A stretch of 64,000 nucleotides of DNA from Strigamia acuminata (taxonomy: Eukaryota; Arthropoda; Chilopoda; Geophilomorpha; Linotaeniidae), in the NCBI GenBank assembly GCA_949358305.1, contig OX442319.1, positions 7,750,001-7,814,000 of the forward strand, written 5' to 3'. Below the pieces are notes generated by a model. That model saw only the letters and a list, made by a program, of their open reading frames with translations. It ran no database searches and had not been told where the DNA came from. Each line of letters begins with the position of its first letter. Within the stretch, counting starts at the first letter, position 1. Shown piece by piece: positions 24,922-33,829 of this stretch. The translations under genes and the position numbers were made by a program.

Positions 24922-25254
24922 AGGGGGTTTCATTATATGAATGATTTTGCAATTTTGTGATTTTGCATTAATCACAAAATCATTATTTTTTGATGCCTCC
25001 AAAAATGAGTTTACATTGAATTAACCCAGTCAATTTTGCAATTGTCTGATCTGGTCAATTTTGTGATTTTTGAGTATTGTCATGTGATATCTGTTCTACC
25101 AATCACATTCACATTCACTAAAGCACAAAAGAGTGAAAACACAAAATCCCAAAAACATCTAAAAGGTAGTTTTTGCGATTTTGATAAGAAGTGATTTTGA
25201 GGCTTGTGAAACTCAAAACAAAATGGAGGCATCCAAGCTCTATCTAAGTGGCCA
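24922..25254. repeat. Left terminal inverted arm of the transposon (about 333 bp)
   Basis: After the perfect 14 bp end, blocks match the reverse complement of the right arm in the same order: TGTGATATCTGTTCTACCAA (about 25083-25102) with the inverse of 26384-26409, AAAGGTAGTTTTTGCGATTT (about 25162) with the inverse of 26312-26332, and AATGGAGGCATCCAAG up to AAGTGGCCA (25222-25254) with the inverse of 26274-26316. This arm is about 130 bp longer than the right one because of extra sequence at roughly 24955-25075. It also contains an 11 bp stem-loop at 24952-24980 (TTTTGTGATT pairing with AATCACAAAA). Confidence 0.85.
24990..25236. repeat. Nested inverted repeat inside the left arm
   Basis: The segment 24990-25012 (TTGATGCCTCC and, further on, TGAGTTT) is an imperfect reverse complement of 25209-25236 (AAACTC, then GGAGGCATCCAA). 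The sequence between them includes most of the arm's middle. This suggests the extra length of the left arm arose by inverted duplication of the arm's inner end, making a fold-back within a fold-back. The match is seen directly; the mechanism is inference. Confidence 0.7.
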
Positions 25255-25327
25255 ACTTGTATCCTTGTATATCATCAAAATGCTGATGCATCCATGACTG
25301 TATAACAGCTAGGAAACTCAATACTTC

Positions 25328-25397
25328 GATTCGGGTAAAAAAAAGTACCGATTCAGGGCGATTCAGGGCGATTTTAGCGGGTGCCCGAATGGAAATT
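25328..25397 (+). repeat. Diverged direct repeat, copy 1
   Basis: It starts GATTCGGGTAAAA, then has GTACCGATTCAGGGCGATT (with CAGGGCGATT doubled), TTAGCGGG, and CCCGAATGGAAATT. It pairs with 25526-25586. It is more GC-rich than the surrounding arms. The internal doubling of the 10 bp GATTCAGGGC is a further short tandem duplication that copy 2 lacks. Confidence 0.75.
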
Positions 25398-25525
25398 CAG
25401 GCGGAAATGTTCGTCGCGTATCGTTTTTTATTGTTTTCTATGTCAAGATAAGCTCGGAAAATTATGGAACCAAGCTCATTTTGAAGAGGAGACAATTCTG
25501 CACAAGCCTGTATTTTTTATTTTTT

Positions 25526-25586
25526 GATTCGGGCGAGGAAAAGTGCCGATTCGGGCCATCTTAGCGGGGGACCGAATGGGAAAATT
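25526..25586 (+). repeat. Diverged direct repeat, copy 2
   Basis: It starts GATTCGGGCGAGGAAAAG, then has TGCCGATTCGGGCCATC, TTAGCGGGGG and ACCGAATGGGAAAATT. It aligns to copy 1 about 200 bp upstream with several substitutions and about 10 bp fewer. The two copies may be remnants of an older element captured in the core, or an internal duplication. Confidence 0.75.
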
Positions 25587-25844
25587 TGGAAATTTGGTGC
25601 AGAATTTGGATTCGAGATTCGACCATGACAAAACCAAAAATTCGTAAAATTAACCGAATGAAATGTTTAAAACAGGTTTCCAGAGAAGAAAATCCCGCTG
25701 AAAACGATGGTACAGATAACTTTTTGATCGGATTAACCGTTGACTTTAAATTTTGGAAAAAACGATCTTTTTTGGGTTGATTTATAAGAAAAAGTTGGAA
25801 AAAGTGGTTGAATAATAAAGGAGGACAAAATAGCAGGTTGCAGT

Positions 25845-26000
25845 GGTTTGGGCCAAAATTGAATTGGCTGGATTAACGTTGGGTTTAGGTTAACTTTTGG
25901 GTTTGATTGTGTTTGGGTATTGGCCAGATTGGCATTGGTTTTGGTTTGGTGTGGTTTGGGTTTGGGTTGCATTATTATGGGTTTGGTTTAGTTTTGCAAA
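25845..26000. repeat. G/T-rich low-complexity tract
   Basis: The top strand is dominated by TTTGGG, GGTTTGG and TTTGGTTTGG motifs with few C. It includes GGGTTTAGG near 25880, which resembles the plant telomere motif but is not arrayed. The bottom strand is CCCAAACC-like. It has many short G runs, so G-quadruplex potential is possible. It opens long low-complexity frames on both strands, which accounts for the spurious open frames here. Confidence 0.7.
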
Positions 26001-26191
26001 AATTTATTTTATTTTTGGTTGTATACATTTGTCTGATCTATGACTTTGGCTTTGTGGGTGAACAGCTAGTATTTATTAAAATGCACCTTATTAAAAAATA
26101 TTTTGTTCCATCACACAAATAAGAACTAGTTTTTTTGCATCACATTTTAAAATTGGTTGGATATAACTATAACCTAATATGGTGGATAGGA

Positions 26192-26203
26192 AGTCACGTG
26201 ACT
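26192..26203. other. 12 bp perfect palindrome AGTCACGTGACT
   Basis: A self-complementary 12-mer centred on CACGTG, in the AT-rich inner flank of the right arm. CACGTG is the core bound by many bHLH and bZIP factors (known), but one isolated site in a transposon core does not show regulation. Confidence 0.6.
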
Positions 26204-26273
26204 ATTTAAATAATTGCAAAATTGCAAAATTATGAGATTGTTTTTGAAACTAATTATTAATCACAATTTGTGA

Positions 26274-26476
26274 TGGCCACTTGGATTGAGTTTGGCTGCT
26301 GCCATTTTTGCCAAAATAGCAAAACTACCTTTGATTTTGTGATTGTGTATTTTTTCTGTTTTGTGTTTTTGCAATTATGCACATGATTGGTGGAACTGAT
26401 ATCATGTGACAAATCCAAAAGTGCAAAATTGCTAAAGTTGCAAAATTACAAAATTGCTTAATTAATGAAACCCCCT
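26274..26476. repeat. Right terminal inverted arm of the transposon (about 203 bp)
   Basis: It ends in TAATGAAACCCCCT (26463-26476), the exact inverse of the left end. Inward lie several CAAAATTGC-type motifs (about 26420-26458), then TGATTGGTGGAACTGATATC, CAAAATAGCAAAACTACC and TGGCCACTTGGATTGAGTTT, all inverse matches to the left arm in mirrored order. It lacks the extra 130 bp present on the left. Confidence 0.87.
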
Positions 26477-26479
26477 ATT
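26477..26479. repeat. Target site duplication ATT, right
   Basis: Second copy of the ATT duplicated on insertion; the monomer resumes as ATTGGAGCC. See the left copy at 24919 for the length check. Confidence 0.92.
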
Positions 26480-29400
26480 GGAGCCTTCTACTAAGGTTTA
26501 AACACTATTTCTGAACATTCAGAGACATTGGTCTTGTGGTGTTTGTGCTAAGTCAACTGTGATGAGATCAAAAGTCTATTCTCCCAAATCATCGGTTAAA
26601 TGTTATAAAACTTACATTGGAGCCTTCTACTAAGGTTTAAACACTATTTCTGAACATTCAGAGACATTGGTCTTTTGGTGTTTGTGCTAAGTTAACTGTG
26701 ATGAGATCAAAAGTCTATTCTCCCAAATCATTGGTTGGATGTTTCTAAAACTTACATTGGAGCCTTCTACTAAGGTTTAAACACTATTTCTGAACATTCA
26801 GAGACATTGGTCTTGTGGTGTTTGTGCTAAGTCAACTGTGATGAGATCAAAAGTCTATTCTCCCAAATCATCGGTTAAATGTTTCTAAAACTTACATTGG
26901 AGCCTTCTACTAAGGTTTAAACACTATTTCTGAACATTCAGAGACATTGGTCTTGTGGTGTTTGTGCTAAGTCAACTGTGATGAGATCAAAAGTCTATTC
27001 TCCCAAATCATCGGTTGGATGTTTCTAAAACTTACATTGGAGCCTTCTACTAAGGTTTAAACACTATTTCTGAACATTCAGAGACATTGGTCTTGTGGTG
27101 TTTGTGCTAAGTCAACTGTGATGAGATCAAAAGTCTATTCTCCCAAATCATTGGTTGGATGTTTCTAAAACTTACATTGGAGCCTTCTACTAAGGTTTAA
27201 ACACTATTTCTGAACATTCAGAGACATTGGTCTTGTGGTGTTTGTGCTAAGTCAACTGTGATGAGATCAAAAGTCTATTCTCCCAAATCATCGGTTAAAT
27301 GTTTCTAAAACTTACATTGGAGCCTTCTACTAAGGTTTAAACACTATTTCTGAACATTCAGAGACATTGGTCTTGTGGTGTTTGTGCTAAGTCAACTGTG
27401 ATGAGATCAAAAGTCTATTCTCCCAAATCATCGGTTGGATGTTTCTAAAACTTACATTGGAGCCTTCTACTAAGGTTTAAACACTATTTCTGAACATTCA
27501 GAGACATTGGACTTGTGGTGTTTGTGCTAAGTCAACTGCGATGTAAAATGAGCTCAAAATTTTTTTTTCAAAATTTATTGCTTAGGTGTTGCTAAAACTT
27601 AGATTGAAGGCTTCTACTAAGGTTTAAACACTATTTCTGAACATTCAGAGACATTGGTCTTGTGGTGTTTGTGCTAAGTCAACTGCGATGTAAAATGAGC
27701 TCAAAATTTTTTTTTCAAAATTTAATGCTTGGGTGTTGCTAAAACTTATATTGAAGGCTTCTACTAAGGTTTAAACACTATTTCTGAACATTCAGAGACA
27801 TTGGACTTGTGGTGTTTGTGCTAAGTCAACTGTGATGAGATCAAAAGTCTATTCTCCCAAATCATTGGTTGGATGTTTCTAAAACTTACATTGGAGCCTT
27901 CTACTAAGGTTTAAACACTATTTCTGAACATTCAGAGACATTGGTCTTGTGGTGTTTGTGCTAAGTCAACTGTGATGAGATCAAAAGTCTATTCTCCCAA
28001 ATCATTGGTTGGATGTTTCTAAAACTTACATTGGAGCCTTCTACTAAGGTTTAAACACTATTTCTGAACATTCAGAGACATTAGTCTTGTAGTGTTTGTG
28101 CTAAGTCAACTGTGATGAGATCAAAAGTCTATTCTCCCAAATCATCGGTTAAATGTTTCTAAAACTTACATTGGAGCCTTCTACTAAGGTTTAAACACTA
28201 TTTCTGAACATTCAGAGACATTGGTCTTGTGGTGTTTGTGCTAAGTCAACTGTGATGAGATCAAAAGTCTATTCTCCCAAATCATCGGTTGGATGTTTCT
28301 AAAACTTACATTGGAGCCTTCTACTAAGGTTTAAACACTATTTCTGAACATTCAGAGACATTGGTCTTGTGGTGTTTGTGCTAAGTCAACTGTGATGAGA
28401 TCAAAAGTCTATTCTCCCAAATCATTGGTTGGATGTTTCTAAAACTTACATTGGAGCCTTCTACTAAGGTTTAAACACTATTTCTGAACATTCAGAGACA
28501 TTGGTCTTGTGGTGTTTGTGCTAAGTCAACTGTGATGAGATCAAAAGTCTATTCTCCCAAATCATCGGTTAAATGTTATAAAACTTACATTGGAGCCTTC
28601 TACTAAGGTTTAAACACTATTTCTGAACATTCAGAGACATTGGTCTTGTGGTGTTTGTGCTAAGTCAACTGTGATGAGATCAAAAGTCTATTCTCCCAAA
28701 TCATCGGTTGGATGTTTCTAAAACTTACATTGGAGCCTTCTACTAAGGTTTAAACACTATTTCTGAACATTCAGAGACATTGGTCTTTTGGTGTTTGTGC
28801 TAAGTCAACTGTGATGAGATCAAAAGTCTATTCTCCCAAATCATTGGTTGGATGTTTCTAAAACTTACATTGGAGCCTTCTACTAAGGTTTAAACACTAT
28901 TTCTGAACATTCAGAGACATTGGTCTTGTGGTGTTTGTGCTAAGTCAACTGTGATGAGATCAAAAGTCTATTCTCCCAAATCATCGGTTAAATGTTTCTA
29001 AAACTTACATTGGAGCCTTCTACTAAGGTTTAAACACTATTTCTGAACATTCAGAGACATTGGTCTTGTGGTGTTTGTGCTAAGTCAACTGTGATGAGAT
29101 CAAAAGTCTATTCTCCCAAATCATCGGTTGGATGTTTCTAAAACTTACATTGGAGCCTTCTACTAAGGTTTAAACACTATTTCTGAACATTCAGAGACAT
29201 TGGTCTTGTGGTGTTTGTGCTAAGTCAACTGTGATGAGATCAAAAGTCTATTCTCCCAAATCATTGGTTGGATGTTTCTAAAACTTACATTGGAGCCTTC
29301 TACTAAGGTTTAAACACTATTTCTGAACATTCAGAGACATTGGTCTTGTGGTGTTTGTGCTAAGTCAACTGTGATGAGATCAAAAGTCTATTCTCCCAAA

Positions 29401-31701
29401 TCATCGGTTAAATGTTTCTAAAACTTACATTGGAGCCTTCTACTAAGGTTTAAACACTATTTCTGAACATTCAGAGACATTGGTCTTGTGGTGTTTGTGC
29501 TAAGTCAACTGTGATGAGATCAAAAGTCTATTCTCCCAAATCATCGGTTGGATGTTTCTAAAACTTACATTGGAGCCTTCTACTAAGGTTTAAACACTAT
29601 TTCTGAACATTCAGAGACATTGGACTTGTGGTGTTTGTGCTAAGTCAACTGCGATGTGAAATGAGCTCAAAATTTTTTTTTCAAAATTTATTGCTTGGGT
29701 GTTGCTAAAACTTAGATTGAAGGCTTCTACTAAGGTTTAAACACTATTTCTGAACATTCAGAGACATTGGTCTTGTGGTGTTTGTGCTAAGTCAACTGCG
29801 ATGTGAAATGAGCTCAAAATTTTTTTCTTCAAAATTTAATGCTTGGGTGTTGCTAAAACTTATACTGAAGGCTTCTACTAAGGTTTAAACACTATTTCTG
29901 AACATACAGAGACATTGGACTTGTGGTGTTTGTGCTAAGTAACTGTGATGAGATCAAAAGTCTATTCTCCCAAATCATTGCTTGGATGTTGCTAAAACTT
30001 ACATTGAAGGCTTCTACTAAGGTTTAAACACTATTTCTGAACATTCAGAGACATTGGTCTTGTGGTGTTTGTGCTAAGTCAACTGTGATGAGATCAAAAG
30101 TCTATTCTCCCAAATCATCGGTTGGATGTTTCTAAAACTTACATTGGAGCCTTCTACTAAGGTTTAAACACTATTTCTGAACATTCAGAGACATTGGTCT
30201 TGTGGTGTTTGTGCTAAGTCAACTGTGATGAGATCAAAAGTCTATTCTCCCAAATCATTGGTTGGATGTTTCTAAAACTTACATTGGAGCCTTCTACTAA
30301 GTTTTAAACACTATTTCTGAACATTCAGAGACATTGGTCTTGTGGTGTTTGTGCTAAGTCAACTGTGATGAGATCAAAAGTCTATTCTCCCAAATCATTG
30401 GTTGGATGTTTCTAAAACTTACATTGGAGCCTTCTACTAAGGTTTAAACACTATTTCTGAACATTCAGAGACATTGGTCTTGTGGTGTTTGTGCTAAGTC
30501 AACTGTGATGAGATCAAAAGTCTATTCTCCCAAATCATTGGTTGGATGTTTCTAAAACTTACATTGGAGCCTTCTACTAAGGTTTAAACACTATTTCTGA
30601 ACATTCAGAGACATTGGTCTTGTGGTGTTTGTGCTAAGTCAACTGTGATGAGATCAAAAGTCTATTCTCCCAAATCATCGGTTGAATGTTTCTAAAACTT
30701 ACATTGGAGCCTTCTACTAAGGTTTAAACACTATTTCTGAACATTCAGAGACATTGGTCTTGTGGTGTTTGTGCTAAGTCAACTGTGATGAGATCAAAAG
30801 TCTATTCTCCCAAATCATCGGTTAAATGTTATAAAACTTACATTGGAGCCTTCTACTAAGGTTTAAACACTATTTCTGAACATTCAGAGACATTGGTCTT
30901 GTGGTGTTTGTGCTAAGTCAACTGTGATGAGATCAAAAGTCTATTCTCCCAAATCATCGGTTGGATGTTTCTAAAACTTACATTGGAGCCTTCTACTAAG
31001 GTTTAAACACTATTTCTGAACATTCAGAGACATTGGTCTTGTGGTGTTTGTGCTAAGTCAACTGTGATGAGATCAAAAGTCTATTCTCCCAAATCATCGG
31101 TTGAATGTTTCTAAAACTTACATTGGAGCCTTCTACTAAGGTTTAAACACTATTTCTGAACATTCAGAGACATTGGTCTTGTGGTGTTTGTGCTAAGTCA
31201 ACTGTGATGAGATCAAAAGTCTATTCTCCCAAATCATCGGTTAAATGTTATAAAACTTACATTGGAGCCTTCTACTAAGGTTTAAACACTATTTCTGAAC
31301 ATTCAGAGACATTGGTCTTGTGGTGTTTGTGCTAAGTCAACTGTGATGAGATCAAAAGTCTATTCTCCCAAATCATCGGTTGGATGTTTCTAAAACTTAC
31401 ATTGGAGCCTTCTACTAAGGTTTAAACACTATTTCTGAACATTCAGAGACATTGGTCTTTTGGTGTTTGTGCTAAGTCAACTGTGATGAGATCAAAAGTC
31501 TATTCTCCCAAATCATTGGTTGGATGTTTCTAAAACTTACATTGGAGCCTTCTACTAAGGTTTAAACACTATTTCTGAACATTCAGAGACATTGGTCTTG
31601 TGGTGTTTGTGCTAAGTCAACTGTGATGAGATCAAAAGTCTATTCTCCCAAATCATCGGTTGGATGTTTCTAAAACTTACATTGGAGCCTTCTACTAAGG
31701 T

Positions 31702-33689
31702 TTAAACACTATTTCTGAACATTCAGAGACATTGGACTTGTGGTGTTTGTGCTAAGTCAACTGCGATGTGAAATGAGCTCAAAATTTTTTTTTCAAAATT
31801 TATTGCTTGGGTGTTGCTAAAACTTAGATTGAAGGCTTCTACTAAGGTTTAAACACTATTTCTGAACATTCAGAGACATTGGTCTTGTGGTGTTTGTGCT
31901 AAGTCAACTGCGATGTGAAATGAGCTCAAAATTTTTTTCTTCAAAATTTAATGCTTGGGTGTTGCTAAAACTTATACTGAAGGCTTCTACTAAGGTTTAA
32001 ACACTATTTCTGAACATACAGAGACATTGGACTTGTGGTGTTTGTGCTAAGTAACTGTGATGAGATCAAAAGTCTATTCTCCCAAATCATTGCTTGGATG
32101 TTGCTAAAACTTACATTGAAGGCTTCTACTAAGGTTTAAACACTATTTCTGAACATTCAGAGACATTGGTCTTGTGGTGTTTGTGCTAAGTCAACTGTGA
32201 TGAGATCAAAAGTCTATTCTCCCAAATCATCGGTTGAATGTTTCTAAAACTTACATTGGAGCCTTCTACTAAGGTTTAAACACTATTTCTGAACATTCAG
32301 AGACATTGGTCTTGTGGTGTTTGTGCTAAGTCAACTGTGATGAGATCAAAAGTCTATTCTCTCAAATCATCGGTTAAATGTTTCTAAAACTTACATTGGA
32401 GCCTTCTACTAAGGTTTAAACACTATTTCTGAACATTCAGAGACATTGGTCTTGTGGTGTTTGTGCTAAGTCAACTGTGATGAGATCAAAAGTCTATTCT
32501 CCCAAATCATCGGTTGGATGTTTCTAAAACTTACATTGGAGCCTTCTACTAAGGTTTAAACACTATTTCTGAACATTCAGAGACATTGGTCTTTTGGTGT
32601 TTGTGCTAAGTCAACTGTGATGAGATCAAAAGTCTATTCTCCCAAATCATTGGTTGGATGTTTCTAAAACTTACATTGGAGCCTTCTACTAAGGTTTAAA
32701 CACTATTTCTGAACATTCAGAGACATTGGTCTTGTGGTGTTTGTGCTAAGTCAACTGTGATGAGATCAAAAGTCTATTCTCCCAAATCATCGGTTGGATG
32801 TTTCTAAAACTTACATTGGAGCCTTCTACTAAGGTTTAAACACTATTTCTGAACATTCAGAGACATTGGACTTGTGGTGTTTGTGCTAAGTCAACTGCGA
32901 TGTGAAATGAGCTCAAAATTTTTTTTTCAAAATTTATTGCTTGGGTGTTGCTAAAACTTAGATTGAAGGCTTCTACTAAGGTTTAAACACTATTTCTGAA
33001 CATTCAGAGACATTGGTCTTGTGGTGTTTGTGCTAAGTCAACTGCGATGTGAAATGAGCTCAAAATTTTTTTCTTCAAAATTTAATGCTTGGGTGTTGCT
33101 AAAACTTATACTGAAGGCTTCTACTAAGGTTTAAACACTATTTCTGAACATACAGAGACATTGGACTTGTGGTGTTTGTGCTAAGTAACTGTGATGAGAT
33201 CAAAAGTCTATTCTCCCAAATCATTGCTTGGATGTTGCTAAAACTTACATTGAAGGCTTCTACTAAGGTTTAAACACTATTTCTGAACATTCAGAGACAT
33301 TGGTCTTGTGGTGTTTGTGCTAAGTCAACTGTGATGAGATCAAAAGTCTATTCTCCCAAATCATCGGTTGAATGTTTCTAAAACTTACATTGGAGCCTTC
33401 TACTAAGGTTTAAACACTATTTCTGAACATTCAGAGACATTGGTCTTGTGGTGTTTGTGCTAAGTCAACTGTGATGAGATCAAAAGTCTATTCTCTCAAA
33501 TCATCGGTTAAATGTTTCTAAAACTTACATTGGAGCCTTCTACTAAGGTTTAAACACTATTTCTGAACATTCAGAGACATTGGTCTTGTGGTGTTTGTGC
33601 TAAGTCAACTGTGATGAGATCAAAAGTCTATTCTCCCAAATCATCGGTTGGATGTTTCTAAAACTTACATTGGAGCCTTCTACTAAGTT
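31702..33689. repeat. 8-monomer higher-order repeat, 1134 bp, one full and one partial copy
   Basis: The order B-C-D-A-A-A-A-A (147+148+139+5x140 = 1134) starts at 31702 and repeats from 32836. Shared markers are the B with GGACTT and ACTTAGATTG, the C with ACTTATACTG, the D unit, an A with GTTGAATG, and an A with the rare TTCTCTCAAATC. The second copy departs at about 33690, where AAGTTTTAAAC replaces AAGGTTTAAAC and a CTTGTGG/TGGTTGG unit follows instead of the CTTTTGG unit. Confidence 0.82.
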
Positions 33690-33829
33690 TTAAACACTAT
33701 TTCTGAACATTCAGAGACATTGGTCTTGTGGTGTTTGTGCTAAGTCAACTGTGATGAGATCAAAAGTCTATTCTCCCAAATCATTGGTTGGATGTTTCTA
33801 AAACTTACATTGGAGCCTTCTACTAAGGT

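Larger units (their letters stand above)
25255..26273. other. Transposon core, no recognisable gene
   Basis: About 1.0 kb between the inverted arms. It contains a diverged direct repeat (25328-25397 and 25526-25586), a G/T-rich strand-asymmetric stretch (about 25845-26000), an A/T-rich segment to 26190, and the perfect palindrome AGTCACGTGACT at 26192-26203. AATTGCAAAATTGCAAAATT at 26213-26232 repeats the sub-terminal motif. Three overlapping open frames (25586-25780 +, 25733-25972 -, 25907-26122 +) have biased low-complexity composition (for example W, G and F from GT-rich DNA) and no domain or catalytic motif. I judge none of them to be a gene. No transposase, DDE triad or reverse transcriptase motif was seen. 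Confidence 0.8.
24922..26476. mobile_element. Non-autonomous DNA transposon (1555 bp) nested in the satellite
   Basis: It is bounded by perfect 14 bp terminal inverted repeats (AGGGGGTTTCATTA and TAATGAAACCCCCT) and flanked by ATT duplications. The repeats extend inward as imperfect arms of about 333 bp (left) and 203 bp (right). Both arms are AT-rich with many TTTTGCAATTTTG-like motifs, which could be transposase-binding repeats (inference). The core holds a diverged direct repeat with GATTCGGG motifs and a G/T-rich tract. No transposase is visible: the open frames are under 80 codons, overlap each other and are low-complexity. A 3 bp duplication suits PIF/Harbinger-like or CACTA-like groups, but the ends are not CACTA and the duplication is not the usual TWA, so the superfamily is unassigned. 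It is the only such insertion in the window and looks young, since its termini and target duplication are intact. Confidence 0.93.

Noticed and set aside
25586-25780. 64-codon open frame on the + strand in the transposon core
   Set aside because: It is short, has no recognisable domain or codon signature, overlaps the diverged direct repeat and a reverse-strand frame, and lies in a non-autonomous element.
25733-25972. 79-codon open frame on the - strand
   Set aside because: It is low-complexity (P, Q, N, K and T rich), produced by the CCCAAACC-like strand of the G/T tract; no motif is visible.
25870-25990. Interstitial telomere repeat
   Set aside because: Only isolated GGGTTTAGG/TTTGGG words occur, with no tandem TTTAGGG array.
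25907-26122. 71-codon open frame on the + strand, hydrophobic G/F/W rich
   Set aside because: It is the opposite reading of the same G/T tract and overlaps the other frame. The apparent hydrophobicity reflects the TTTGGG composition, not a membrane protein.
24919-26479. TA target duplication (Tc1/mariner-like) from TA at both edges
   Set aside because: Removing the element with a TA duplication would leave ACATTATTGG, not the ACATTGG found in the other monomers. The ATT duplication restores an exact 140 bp unit.
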